40,080 bases of DNA from contig CALWPT010000001.1 in the NCBI GenBank assembly GCA_944383495.1, positions 1 to 40,080 of the forward strand. The letters run 5' to 3'. The notes beneath the pieces are model-generated. The model searched no databases. It was not told where the DNA came from and was given only the letters and a program-made list of their open reading frames with translations. The translations under genes were made by a program, and so were the position numbers. The number at the start of each line of letters is the position of its first letter. Position 1 is the stretch's first letter. Positions 5,925-15,957 of this stretch are shown in pieces. Source of the DNA: an uncultured Clostridia bacterium (GTDB lineage Bacteria; Bacillota; Clostridia; Oscillospirales; Acutalibacteraceae).

Positions 5925-6734
5925 ATGAAAGAACGCGCCATTGGCGTTTTTGATTCCGGCCTTGGAGGGCTGACGGTGGTGCGGGAACTGCTGGCTGCTC
6001 TGCCGGGAGAGGATATCGTTTATTTTGGTGATACGGGGCGGGTGCCCTATGGATCCCGCAGCCGGGAGGCGCTTGAGGAATATGCCCGGCAGGATCAGCG
6101 GTTTTTGCTGTCTCAGGATGTGAAGCTGGTCATTGCCGCCTGCGGAACGGTCAGCTCCGTAGTTCCCTATGTAGGAGAGGAACTGCCCGTTCCTTTTCTG
6201 GGCGTCGTCAGTCCCGCGGCGGATGCGGCGGTACAGGCTACCCGCAACGGAAAAATCGGCGTGATCGGCACGATCGCCACCATTGCCAGCAAGGCCTATG
6301 GACGGGAGCTGTTGAAACGCAGCCCCGGTTTAACAATTTCTGAGCGGGCCTGCCCCTTGTTTGTTCCACTGGTGGAGGCGGGTTGGTTTGGCGAATCCGA
6401 TGAGGTGGCGTTGCTGACCGCGCGGCGATATCTGGAGGGCCTGAAGGAGGAGGGGGTAGACACCCTGATTCTGGGCTGCACCCATTATCCAATTTTAACA
6501 GGGGTGATCCGCCGGGTCATGGGAGAAGAGCCGGTTTTGATCAACACCGGCAAAACAGCGGCGGCGGCGGCCGGCGCGCTGCTGAGGGAAAAGGGTCTTC
6601 TCAATCCGCGGGCGGCAGGGGGGCGCTGCCGGTACTTTGTCAGCGATCGGACGGAGGATTTCGCCAGGTTGGCGGGCGTCTTTCTCAGTCGGCCGGTGGA
6701 CGAGGTTCAAAGAGTGGATATAACCGCTTACTAA
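5925..6734 (+). CDS. murI: Glutamate racemase
   Basis: Interconverts L- and D-glutamate to supply D-Glu for peptidoglycan. 269 residues, the usual family length. The N-terminal IGVFDSGLGGLTVVREL and YFGDTGRVPYGSRS, the second-cysteine motif LGCTHYP (C185) and LINTGKTAA are canonical. The first catalytic cysteine is C73 in AACGTVSS, where most family members read ACNTAS; the Asn after the cysteine is replaced by Gly. The ATG at 5925 is chosen over an open extension from 5877 because AGGGAGGG lies just before it and family similarity starts there. It leads a run with the DUF1934 gene and argS, separated by small gaps or overlaps, so the three are likely one operon from the promoter at 5779. Confidence 0.93.
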   Translation: MKERAIGVFDSGLGGLTVVRELLAALPGEDIVYFGDTGRVPYGSRSREALEEYARQDQRFLLSQDVKLVIAACGTVSSVVPYVGEELPVPFLGVVSPAADAAVQATRNGKIGVIGTIATIASKAYGRELLKRSPGLTISERACPLFVPLVEAGWFGESDEVALLTARRYLEGLKEEGVDTLILGCTHYPILTGVIRRVMGEEPVLINTGKTAAAAAGALLREKGLLNPRAAGGRCRYFVSDRTEDFARLAGVFLSRPVDEVQRVDITAY

Positions 6735-6762
6735 TAATTAAAAAGGAAACGGAAGATAAGCA

Positions 6763-7215
6763 TTGGATGTATTGATTACAGTAAAGGGCCTGTATCGAGC
6801 GGGCGGGGAAGGGGAAACCTTAGAATTCACAACGGAAGGAATCTTAGAAACATGGAATGGAACCGCCTGTGTCTCTTATCAGGAAACGGAAGAAACCGGG
6901 CTGGAGAATGTTACCACCACTTTTCGGCTGAACGAGCCGGGAACGATAACCCTCAGCCGCTCGGGTGCGGTGCAGTCCTCCATGACCATTGAGGAAGGAC
7001 GGCGGCACCTATGCCATTACAGCATAGGCGAGGGAGAAATGATGGTGGGCGTATTTGGCGAAGCGGTTACCGGCAGGCTGGATGAAAGCGGAGGAGACAT
7101 TTTTCTGCGATATACCATTGATGTTAACGCGGATCTTGCCGCATGCAATGAAATTTCCATTTCAGTGAGAAGAAAGGAGAAAAATCATGTCTCAGGTGAT
7201 CGTTGCCATTCATGA
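6763..7215 (+). CDS. DUF1934 family (YwiB-like) beta-barrel protein
   Basis: A 150-residue protein matching the DUF1934/YwiB pattern: MDVLITVKGLYRAGGEG, an early FTTEG strand, ISYQE-like VSYQETEETGLENVTTTF, then repeated beta strands and YTIDVNADLAACNEISI near the end. The family is a small calycin-like barrel often encoded directly before argS in Firmicutes; its biochemical role is unknown. Translation appears to begin at TTG (6763) after AAAAGGAAACGGAAG. The 3' end overlaps the start of argS by 29 bases, which implies translational coupling. Confidence 0.82.
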   Translation: MDVLITVKGLYRAGGEGETLEFTTEGILETWNGTACVSYQETEETGLENVTTTFRLNEPGTITLSRSGAVQSSMTIEEGRRHLCHYSIGEGEMMVGVFGEAVTGRLDESGGDIFLRYTIDVNADLAACNEISISVRRKEKNHVSGDRCHS

Positions 7216-8872
7216 GGAGATAAAAGAGCTGCTGCAACGCGCAGCGGAAGCAGCTGCTTCACGGGAAGAGCTGCCTGCGGCGTCGCTTTCTCCATACACC
7301 ATTGAGGTGCCCGCCGATAGAAGCCATGGGGATTACGCCGTAAACGCGGCCATGACTTCAGCCAAGGCGATGCGCATGCCGCCTCGGAAAATCGCCGAGG
7401 CGCTGTGTGGGTATTTTACGCCGGGCACTTATGTTGACCGTTGGGAGATTGCCGGGCCAGGCTTTATTAACTTTTTTGTTGCCCCCCGGTTTTACGCGGA
7501 CGTGGTGCTGGAGATTCTGGAGAAGGGCAACCGTTACGGCCAAAGCGATTTTGGGCAGGGGAAGAAGGTAATGGTGGAATTCGTTTCCGCCAATCCCACT
7601 GGCCCAATGCATATTGGAAACGCCCGGGGCGGCGCGCTGGGGGATTGTCTGGCGGGTGTTTTAACCGCGGTGGGGTATAACGTTACCCGGGAATTCTACG
7701 TCAACGACGCGGGGAATCAGATTGAAAAGTTTGCCGGCTCCTTGGAAGCTCGGTATTTGCAGATTTTTGACCCATCTGTGGAATTTCCGGAGGACGGGTA
7801 TCATGGAGCGGATATTACGGAACACGCCCGCCGGTTTGCCGACCGGGAGGGTGATACATACGTCAGGGTATCGTCTCAGGCGCGCCGGCAGGCGCTGGTG
7901 GACTATGCGCTTCCGCTTAACATCGCCGGCCTGAAGGCTGATCTGGAGCAGTACCGAATATATTACGACGTGTGGTTTTTAGAATCCCAGCTGCATAAGG
8001 ATGGTTCCATTGAAAAGCTGGTGGAGGACATGAAGGCCAGAGGCCTAATCTATGAGAAGGATGGGGCTCTATGGTATGAGGCCACTCGATTCGGCGGGGA
8101 GAAGGACGAGGTGATGATCCGTAAAAACGGAATTCCTACCTACTTTGCCGCCGATATTGCTTACCACCTGAACAAATTTAAAACCAGGGGCTTTGATCAG
8201 GTGATCAATGTCTGGGGAGCGGATCATCACGGCCATGTTGCCCGGCTGAAGGGGGCGATGGAGGCGATGGGCGTTGATCCTCAGCGTCTGCATATTGTTC
8301 TAATGCAGATGGTGCGCCTGGTACGGGATGGAGAAGCGGTCAAGGTCAGCAAACGCACTGGAAAGTCCATTACCCTGCGAACTCTGCTGGATGAGGTGCC
8401 TGTAGACGCGGCCCGGTTCATCTTTAATTTGCGGGAGCCCGCCAGCCATTTGGAATTTGATTTGGATCTTGCGGTGGAGCAAACGGCACAGAATCCGGTG
8501 TACTATGTGCAGTACGCCCACGCCCGGATTTGCAGCATCCTGAAAAGACTGGAAAGCCAGGGGGTCATGCCCCGGGCTTGTACGCGGGAAGAACTGGAGC
8601 GGTTGGACGCGCCCGAGGAACGGGAACTGATCCGGCACCTGTCGTCGCTCACCAGGCTTTTGGTGGATGCGGCGCGGGACTATAATCCCGCGGGCGTGAC
8701 GCGGTTCGCCATGGAAACCGCAACCCTATTTCATAAATTTTACAACGCCTGCCGGGTGCAGGGAGACGACGAGCCATTGATGCAGGCGCGGCTCCAGCTT
8801 TGCGTTGCCAGCCGCCAGGTGCTTCGCAATGTGCTGGATATTTTAAAAATTGAAGCACCCGTTTCAATGTGA
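7187..8872 (+). CDS. argS: Arginyl-tRNA synthetase
   Basis: Charges tRNA-Arg with arginine using ATP. 561 residues, typical length. After an N-terminal Add-1 domain (about residues 1-110) comes VEFVSANPTGPMHIGNARGG, with the HIGH-type signature HIGN at 142-145. The KMSKS-type loop reads KVSKRTGKS from residue 386. The C-terminal anticodon-binding (DALR) domain contains QYAHARICSI and ends LDILKIEAPVSM, the usual ArgS ending with a terminal Met. The ATG follows AGAAAGGAG. It overlaps the upstream DUF1934 gene, and a methyltransferase gene follows after 85 bases that show no clear terminator. Confidence 0.96.
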   Translation: MSQVIVAIHEEIKELLQRAAEAAASREELPAASLSPYTIEVPADRSHGDYAVNAAMTSAKAMRMPPRKIAEALCGYFTPGTYVDRWEIAGPGFINFFVAPRFYADVVLEILEKGNRYGQSDFGQGKKVMVEFVSANPTGPMHIGNARGGALGDCLAGVLTAVGYNVTREFYVNDAGNQIEKFAGSLEARYLQIFDPSVEFPEDGYHGADITEHARRFADREGDTYVRVSSQARRQALVDYALPLNIAGLKADLEQYRIYYDVWFLESQLHKDGSIEKLVEDMKARGLIYEKDGALWYEATRFGGEKDEVMIRKNGIPTYFAADIAYHLNKFKTRGFDQVINVWGADHHGHVARLKGAMEAMGVDPQRLHIVLMQMVRLVRDGEAVKVSKRTGKSITLRTLLDEVPVDAARFIFNLREPASHLEFDLDLAVEQTAQNPVYYVQYAHARICSILKRLESQGVMPRACTREELERLDAPEERELIRHLSSLTRLLVDAARDYNPAGVTRFAMETATLFHKFYNACRVQGDDEPLMQARLQLCVASRQVLRNVLDILKIEAPVSM

Positions 8873-8957
8873 GAAAAATTTGCAGCGTTGGATTCCTCAC
8901 GGGCGCGCCGCTAATGGACATGCGTGGATGAAAGAAAAGAGAAGGAGAATATAGTAG

Positions 8958-10163
8958 ATGGTTGATTTAACCTTTCCTGTGCTGCTGGATGGGGCGACCG
9001 GTTCCAACCTCATGGCCCGGGGCATGCCCAGGGGCGTGTGCGTGGAGCAGTGGGTTTTAGAGCATCCCTCCGTTTTACAGGAACTGCAAAAGGAATTTGT
9101 CGCAGCCGGTTCTCAGGCGGTTTACGCACCCACCTTTGGCGCCAATCCCGTAAAGCTAGAGACTTACGGACTAGCGGATCAAACGGAGGAAATCAACCGT
9201 AAGCTGGTGGCGATCAGCCGGGAAGCAGTGGGAGAGAATACGCTGGTGGGCGGCGATCTGTCTCCAACGGGCTTGTTTGTGGAGCCCTTTGGCGAGGCCA
9301 GCTTTGATCAGCTTTTAAATGCCTACCGCCGTCAGGCGGGGGCGTTGAAGGAGGCCGGCGTTGATTTTATCGTCTGCGAAACCCTGATGTCCATGGCGGA
9401 AGCGCGGGCGGCGGTTTTGGCGGCTCGGGAAACGGGGCTCCCGGTCTTGGCTACCGCGACGGTGGAGGGAGGCGGCCGATCCTTATCTGGAATGTCCCCG
9501 ATGGCTTTTTTGATCGCCATGCAGTCATTGGGCGTCGCCGCGGTGGGCCTGAATTGCTCCACCGGCCCGGCAGACATGGCCTCTGCGCTGGCGGAGTTGA
9601 CACCCTATGCGGCAGTGCCTCTGATTGCCAAGCCAAACGCATCTCTTCCGGACCGAACGCTGCCGCCAGAGCAGTTCGTTACAGATTTTCAGGCGCTGCT
9701 GCAATCCGGCGCCCGCTTAATCGGCGGATGCTGTGGTACCACGCCCGCTCATATTGCGGGGCTCCGCGCGCTGCTGGAGCAGGCGGTGCTGCCCGCGCTC
9801 CCTCCCGTGCAGGAGGCACCCGCTGCTGCCAGCGAACGGGAGGCTTTCTTTCTCAGCGGGCAGGATCTTAAGCTATCCGAACCTATTTCTTGTGGCTATT
9901 CCCTGGGAGATGATTTAATTAATGCAGAGGATAGCGGCGCGACGGTCGCACTAGTAAATGTTTCCGCAGCAGAGGATGTGGAGGCGTTGGTGGAAAACGC
10001 CCATATGTCGCGGCTTCCAATAATGCTGTACTGCGACAGCCCTGCGGTACTGGAGCTGGCGCTGCGCAATTATCAAGGCGTGGCGCTGGTATCTTCCCGA
10101 AGCGAAATAGACCGCGAGGCGCTAGAACTGGCGTCCAAAAAGTACGGGGCAATCATATACTGA
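8958..10163 (+). CDS. Homocysteine S-methyltransferase family protein with a C-terminal extension
   Basis: Transfers a methyl group to homocysteine to make methionine, or a related thiol. Residues 1-275 form the Hcy-binding TIM barrel: LLDGATGSNLMARGMP at the start, YAPTFGANPVKL, and zinc ligands in GLNCSTGP and IGGCCGTTPAHI. After a proline/alanine linker, residues 290-401 resemble the beginning of the MetH pterin-binding barrel (SLGDDLINAEDSGATVALVNVS), but only about 110 residues remain. It therefore looks like a MetH N-terminal half with a degenerate or truncated second domain; the cobalamin and activation domains would have to be encoded elsewhere. The start ATG follows AAGGAG by 10 bases. 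Confidence 0.85.
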   Translation: MVDLTFPVLLDGATGSNLMARGMPRGVCVEQWVLEHPSVLQELQKEFVAAGSQAVYAPTFGANPVKLETYGLADQTEEINRKLVAISREAVGENTLVGGDLSPTGLFVEPFGEASFDQLLNAYRRQAGALKEAGVDFIVCETLMSMAEARAAVLAARETGLPVLATATVEGGGRSLSGMSPMAFLIAMQSLGVAAVGLNCSTGPADMASALAELTPYAAVPLIAKPNASLPDRTLPPEQFVTDFQALLQSGARLIGGCCGTTPAHIAGLRALLEQAVLPALPPVQEAPAAASEREAFFLSGQDLKLSEPISCGYSLGDDLINAEDSGATVALVNVSAAEDVEALVENAHMSRLPIMLYCDSPAVLELALRNYQGVALVSSRSEIDREALELASKKYGAIIY

Positions 10164-10177
10164 TCCTCCAAAGGCGG

Positions 10178-10191
10178 TTGAGCGCGCTCAA
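10178..10191. repeat. 14-bp perfect palindrome downstream of the methyltransferase gene
   Basis: TTGAGCGCGCTCAA lies 15 bases after the stop codon. It lacks a T-run, so it is either a weak transcription stop or a protein-binding site. The rest of 10164-10480 shows no gene, RNA or clear promoter. Confidence 0.4.
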
Positions 10192-10480
10192 ATGGCAAAA
10201 AAGGTTTCTCGAAAAGCCGCTTAAGCAGCGCGCTGCGATTGAGGAAAGTATGATAAAATAGGGAAACGCCAGCGACAGCGGCCAAGAAAAAAGGTTTGCC
10301 AAATTCATACAGCAGTTGTTTTGGCCTTTGTGCACCTTAACCCTTTAGTAGTCGACCGTCTACCCCTCCTTGTAGAATTGAATGGAGAAAGGCATACAGG
10401 ATACAAAATTACAATTCCAATTTCATAAAAAATTTTTTCAGGTAAATACTAATATCAAATTAGCAAAGGAGGAACGAAAA

Positions 10481-10687
10481 ATGAACGACAGCCAAGCAAA
10501 AGTCAAGGACTACATGGACGGGCGCATCACAGAACTGAAAATGGGATTGGAGAATCTGCAACTACGGGATCAGCAGCCCACCAACATCGGCGACCTGTAC
10601 AACGGAATGCTGAAAAACACCGTTAACTTTGAAATCCAGCATATGCAAAAATTGCGGGAAGAACTGCTGGATGTGCTGGGAGAATAA
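10481..10687 (+). CDS. Small helical protein of unknown function, 68 residues
   Basis: MNDSQAKVKDYMDGRITELK starts a charged, helix-rich 68-residue product; later parts read NIGDLYNGMLKNTVNF and MQKLREELLDVLGE, which suggests two amphipathic helices. I recognise no family. AAAGGAGGAA 5 bases before the ATG is close to an ideal ribosome site, so expression is likely despite the size. An open frame extends upstream to 10382, but the ribosome site points to 10481. It stands alone between the methyltransferase gene and the converging gdhA, and ends before a strong shared terminator. Confidence 0.65.
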   Translation: MNDSQAKVKDYMDGRITELKMGLENLQLRDQQPTNIGDLYNGMLKNTVNFEIQHMQKLREELLDVLGE

Positions 10688-10803
10688 AAAGCCAAACGGC
10701 GCGCCATGGGGCTCGTAATGCGGGTCTCAAGCATTTAAGCGTTAATAGGATCAGATCATCATTCGTTCATGCATAAATTTTATAACAAACCGAATAGGTA
10801 GAA

Positions 10804-10842
10804 TGAAACCGCGCCCCGTTTGTTAAACGGGGCGCGGTTTCA
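10804..10842. terminator. Bidirectional terminator between the small gene and gdhA
   Basis: A perfect 18-bp stem (TGAAACCGCGCCCCGTTT at 10804-10821 with its complement at 10825-10842) and a 3-base loop. It is followed by CATTTTATTT on the forward strand and by T-rich sequence on the reverse. It lies in the gap between converging genes. Confidence 0.85.
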
Positions 10843-10893
10843 TTTTATTTCGCAGTTTAGTTTTTATGAGACAAGCTTTGCGTGGAGGGAAAA

Positions 10894-12441
<1,548 letters not shown>

Positions 12442-14280
12442 TTATTCCACTGTAACGGATTTGGCCAGATTACGGGGCTTATCAATATCGCAGTCCCGCG
12501 CCTTTGCAATATAATACCCCAGAAGCTGGCAGGGAATAACCTCTAAGGATGGCATCAGCAGTTCGTTGGTTTGGGGAATACGGATCATGTGATCCACTTC
12601 GTCGGCCTGTTCATCAGCCAACTGACAGTTTTCCACCGTCACCAGCAGGACCTCTGCGCCCCGGGCCTTGACCTCCTTGATATTGCTAAGGGTTTTGGGA
12701 ATCAATCGCTCGCAGCAGGCCAGCGCCACCACAAAAGTACCCTCCTCGATGAGGGAAATGGTACCGTGCTTTAGTTCTCCGGCGGCGTAGGCTTCGGAGT
12801 GAATGTAACTGATCTCCTTGAGCTTAAGAGATGCTTCCATGGCCACGGCGTAATCCAGGTTGCGGCCCAGGAAGTATGCATGCTCCAAATAAGCGTACCG
12901 CTGCGCAAGCTGCTCCAGTTGGGGCGCCAGCTTTAAAATGGACGCGACCTGCTCGGGCAGGGCGGAGATTTTCGTCAGCAGAGAAGAAAACGCTTCTTTG
13001 GAAATTTTTCCAGTTTGTCCCGCAATGTACAGGGCAATCAGATAGATCATTGCCAACTGGGTGGAATAAGCTTTTGTGGTGGCAACAGAAATTTCCGGCC
13101 CGGCCCAGGTGTACAGCACATTATCCGATTCATTTGCGATGGAACTGCCCACCACATTGACGATGGAAAGCACCGTCGCGCCTCTCTGCTTGGCCTCCCG
13201 CAGGGCCGCCAGCGTATCGGCGGTTTCTCCCGATTGGCTGATAATGATCACCAGGGTGTGCGCGTCCACAATCGGATTTTGATAGCGGAATTCCGAAGCA
13301 AGATCCGCGGTGACGGGAATCCGGGTCAGTTCCTCAATTACGTATTTTCCCACCACGCCCACGTGATAAGCCGAACCGCAGGCAACGATATGGATGTGCG
13401 TTAGAGCAGCCAGCTGTTCCTTCGTCAGCTGCACGCCATCCAACGTTATGCTGCCGTCGTGGGTGATCCGAGGCGCAATGGTTTTGGACAGCGCCTCAGG
13501 CTGTTCCATAATTTCCTTAATCATGAAGTGCGGATATCCGCCTTTCTCCGCGGCGGATACATCCCAATCCACCTTTTCCTTTTCCCGAACGATAGGACGA
13601 CGCGCGGTATCAAAAATTTCTACCGTATCTTCCGTCAGCCTGACAATCTCATTGTCATTAAGATGATAAATCGTTCGTGTAAAGGGAAGCACCGCGGGAA
13701 TATCTGAGGCAATAAAATTTCCATCCTCCGACAGGCCCACGATCAACGGGGAAGAACGGCGAACCGCATAAATTTCATGGGGATTATCCCGATTGAGAAT
13801 TCCCAGGGCAAAGGAGCCCTCGATGGTCTCAATCACCTTAACCAAAGTAGAGAAGGTGTCCCCGTCATAGTAAGCGTCCAGCAGTTGTGCGACCACCTCC
13901 GTGTCGGTTTCAGAAGCAAACGCAACGCCTTTTTTTTCCAGCTCCGCTTTAAGAGGGCCGTAGTTTTCAATAATCCCGTTATGTACGATGGCAAACCGGC
14001 CAGAGCTGCTTTTATGAGGGTGAGAGTTATCATCTGAGGGCTTGCCGTGGGTTGCCCAGCGGGTATGCCCGATGCCAATGGTGCCGGGCAGGATTTTTCC
14101 TCCGCCAATCATATCGCTGAGGATTTGAAGCCTGCCTTTGGTTTTGTACACATCCAGGCTGCCGTTGTCAATCACGGCTACGCCCGCGGAGTCATAGCCC
14201 CGGTATTCTAGGTGCTCCAGTCCCGCAAGCAGGATGGGAGCCGCTTGCTTTCTGCCGACGAATCCGACAATTCCGCACAT
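12442..14280 (-). CDS. glmS: Glutamine-fructose-6-phosphate aminotransferase (isomerizing)
   Basis: Makes glucosamine-6-phosphate from fructose-6-phosphate and glutamine, the first step to UDP-GlcNAc for the cell wall. 612 residues. It begins MCGIVGFVG with the N-terminal nucleophile Cys, and the glutaminase domain carries RWATHGKPSDDNSHPH. Two SIS domains follow (ACGSAYHVG, SQSGETADTLAALREA). The C-terminus NLAKSVTVE is the conserved end that closes the active site. GGGAGGTCACTTT precedes the ATG, and this ribosome site overlaps the stop codon of carA 12 bases upstream, so translation is probably coupled. There is no room for a glmS ribozyme, so control is more likely through carA transcription or through RapZ-like regulation. 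Confidence 0.96.
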   Translation of the reverse strand: MCGIVGFVGRKQAAPILLAGLEHLEYRGYDSAGVAVIDNGSLDVYKTKGRLQILSDMIGGGKILPGTIGIGHTRWATHGKPSDDNSHPHKSSSGRFAIVHNGIIENYGPLKAELEKKGVAFASETDTEVVAQLLDAYYDGDTFSTLVKVIETIEGSFALGILNRDNPHEIYAVRRSSPLIVGLSEDGNFIASDIPAVLPFTRTIYHLNDNEIVRLTEDTVEIFDTARRPIVREKEKVDWDVSAAEKGGYPHFMIKEIMEQPEALSKTIAPRITHDGSITLDGVQLTKEQLAALTHIHIVACGSAYHVGVVGKYVIEELTRIPVTADLASEFRYQNPIVDAHTLVIIISQSGETADTLAALREAKQRGATVLSIVNVVGSSIANESDNVLYTWAGPEISVATTKAYSTQLAMIYLIALYIAGQTGKISKEAFSSLLTKISALPEQVASILKLAPQLEQLAQRYAYLEHAYFLGRNLDYAVAMEASLKLKEISYIHSEAYAAGELKHGTISLIEEGTFVVALACCERLIPKTLSNIKEVKARGAEVLLVTVENCQLADEQADEVDHMIRIPQTNELLMPSLEVIPCQLLGYYIAKARDCDIDKPRNLAKSVTVE

Positions 14281-14292
14281 AAAGTGACCTCC

Positions 14293-15357
14293 CTACTGAT
14301 TTTTAGAAGACTGCATCATATCCACAAACTGCTGAAACAGGGATTTTGTATCCCAGGGGCCGGCTGCGGCTTCGGGATGAAACTGCACTGTCATAATATT
14401 GCGGCCGGGATAGGAAAGCCCCTCCACAGTTTTATCGGTGACGTTGATGTAACTGATTTCTGCGCCCTCGGGAAGTTTCTCTCCATCCACCGCGTAAGAA
14501 TGGTTTTGGGATGTGACCCGCACCCGTCCGGTCGCCAGCTCCTTGACAGGATGATTGGCGCCCCGGTGCCCGTACTTTAACTTAAAGGTATCGCCGCCCA
14601 GCGCCAGGGCAACCAGTTGATGCCCCAGGCAGATGGCGAAAATAGGAATTTTGTAACCGCACAGGATTTTTACCTGCTCAATAATGTAGCCACAGTCTTT
14701 GGGGTCTCCCGGGCCGTTGGAAAGCATAATTCCATCCGGCTTTGTATCTATAATCGCTTGCGCGGGTGTATCCGCCGGATATAAGGTCACCTCACAGCCG
14801 GCCTGTACCAGATACTCTGCAATATGGGCCTTGGCGCCGTAATCCAGCATGGCCACCCGGTACCCCTTTCCAATGGAAAGGCTGTGCTTGCGGGTGACCT
14901 TTTCCACCATATCCTCCGCACGATAGGCCCTGATGGTCTCCGGATCAAAATCCCGGTTCTCAGTAACAGCACCGTTCATAGCCCCATGCTCCCGGATCTG
15001 CCGAATAATGGCCCGGGTATCCACACCGGCCAGGCAGGGAATATGATTTTTTTTCAAGAACTCGTTGATCTCCACCTCGCTGGTGGCGTTACTGGCAATT
15101 TCCGATAAGGAGCGCACAATAAAAGCGCTTAAATGGGGTTTACGGGATTCCATTTGTGCGTAATTCAGCCCATAGTTCCCGATCATGGGATAACTCATGA
15201 CCACACCCTGCCCGGCGTACGAGGGATCAGATAGAATTTCCACATACCCTGTCATAGAAGTGTTGAAAACGATCTCGCAGACCGTCTCATGGAAATCTCC
15301 CATGGGGTATCCTTCGAACACTTGACCGTTTTCCAGAACCAAATATGCGCTTTTCAT
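14293..15357 (-). CDS. carA: Carbamoyl-phosphate synthase small (glutaminase) subunit
   Basis: Hydrolyses glutamine and passes ammonia to the large subunit for carbamoyl phosphate, used in arginine and pyrimidine synthesis. 354 residues. The N-terminal CPSase small domain includes CEIVFNTSMTGYVEILSDPSY and LAGVDTRAIIRQIREHGAM. The class I glutaminase half has PIFAICLGHQLVALALGG (nucleophile Cys) and TVQFHPEAAAGPWDT (His-Glu of the triad). The ATG at 15357 follows GAGGATGTAC; the frame is open further upstream to 15510 but unlike the family. The large-subunit gene is not adjacent, which is unusual; glmS, another glutamine amidotransferase, is directly downstream. Confidence 0.95.
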   Translation of the reverse strand: MKSAYLVLENGQVFEGYPMGDFHETVCEIVFNTSMTGYVEILSDPSYAGQGVVMSYPMIGNYGLNYAQMESRKPHLSAFIVRSLSEIASNATSEVEINEFLKKNHIPCLAGVDTRAIIRQIREHGAMNGAVTENRDFDPETIRAYRAEDMVEKVTRKHSLSIGKGYRVAMLDYGAKAHIAEYLVQAGCEVTLYPADTPAQAIIDTKPDGIMLSNGPGDPKDCGYIIEQVKILCGYKIPIFAICLGHQLVALALGGDTFKLKYGHRGANHPVKELATGRVRVTSQNHSYAVDGEKLPEGAEISYINVTDKTVEGLSYPGRNIMTVQFHPEAAAGPWDTKSLFQQFVDMMQSSKNQ

Positions 15358-15424
15358 GTACATCCTCATTCCTTTAAAGCTTTCCATGTTCCCGGCAAAA
15401 CGGGACCCTATCATAATTTTATTA

Positions 15425-15453
15425 ATTTTACCATTTATTGATGCAAAAAGCAA
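15425..15453 (-). promoter_or_regulatory. Promoter of carA-glmS
   Basis: Reverse strand TTGCTT (15448-15453), 17-base spacer, TAAAAT (15425-15430), about 60 bases before the carA ATG. Confidence 0.5.
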
Positions 15454-15564
15454 CCATGAATTATGCCGCTGACAGATGAGGGGCATGACGATGCGGTTCT
15501 TTCCCAGCAAATCGGCCTTGAAGCTTCAGCCAGCGTTTGTTTTTTGAAGATTTCTTGCGCCGCC

Positions 15565-15592
15565 TTGCATTTGAGGAAAATTGTGGTATAAT
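15565..15592 (+). promoter_or_regulatory. Promoter of the AT-rich islet
   Basis: TTGCAT (15565-15570), 16-base spacer, consensus TATAAT (15587-15592). The next gene starts at 15743, leaving a leader of about 145 bases filled with short direct repeats. Confidence 0.6.
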
Positions 15593-15596
15593 ATAT

Positions 15597-15716
15597 TTGT
15601 TCAGTTTTAGGGTTATTGAAAACCCAGTGTTTTCAAGGGTTTGTACAGTTTTGTTCAGTTCTAAACCTACCAGTGAAAGTGGCGGTTAGTATCAAGATAA
15701 TATCAGGTTAGTATCA
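15597..15716 (+). repeat. Short direct repeats in the islet leader, echoed downstream of its genes
   Basis: TTGTTCAGTT occurs twice about 54 bases apart (from 15598 and from 15651). GGTTAGTATCA occurs at 15684-15694 and 15706-15716, a 22-base (two helical turns) interval. TAATATCAGGTTAGTA at 15698-15713 recurs exactly at 16347-16362, beyond the two small genes, and TATTGAAAACCC (15614-15625) has a near copy TATTGAAAAACCC (16369-16381). Iteron-like binding sites or recombination ends are both possible. Confidence 0.6.
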
Positions 15717-15742
15717 TTCATTTTTGTCAAAGGGGATTGATT

Positions 15743-15937
15743 ATGTTCAACGAAAAACAAAGAAAATTCATTCAGTCTTTGGGTCTGAAATTAGACTTTG
15801 ACAATCTGACTGATGATGACCTTGTCAAGATTGAAGATGCAGTTGCAGAAAAACTTCAACAGTCAGGTTTCAATGCAGCTTATGACACCACATCTGTCGG
15901 AAAGATGTGTGAATCAATCCTTGATGAATTGGCATAA
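15743..15937 (+). CDS. Small acidic protein of unknown function, first gene of the AT-rich islet
   Basis: A 64-residue acidic protein: MFNEKQRKFIQSLGLKLDF, then a D-rich turn (NLTDDDLVKIEDAVAEKL) and a C-terminal helix VGKMCESILDELA. I cannot assign a family; the composition suggests an all-helical domain that binds a protein partner. AAAGGGGATTGATT precedes the ATG; a TTG two codons earlier is less likely. Codons are A/T-rich, unlike carA and metG on either side. The second islet gene follows after 20 bases and both end at one terminator, so they form a two-gene operon that could act as a pair. Confidence 0.7.
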   Translation: MFNEKQRKFIQSLGLKLDFDNLTDDDLVKIEDAVAEKLQQSGFNAAYDTTSVGKMCESILDELA

Positions 15938-15957
15938 CAACAAAGGGGGAAACCACA

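Noticed and set aside
14281-14292. glmS ribozyme
   Set aside because: Only 12 bases separate carA and glmS, and no conserved ribozyme core is present.
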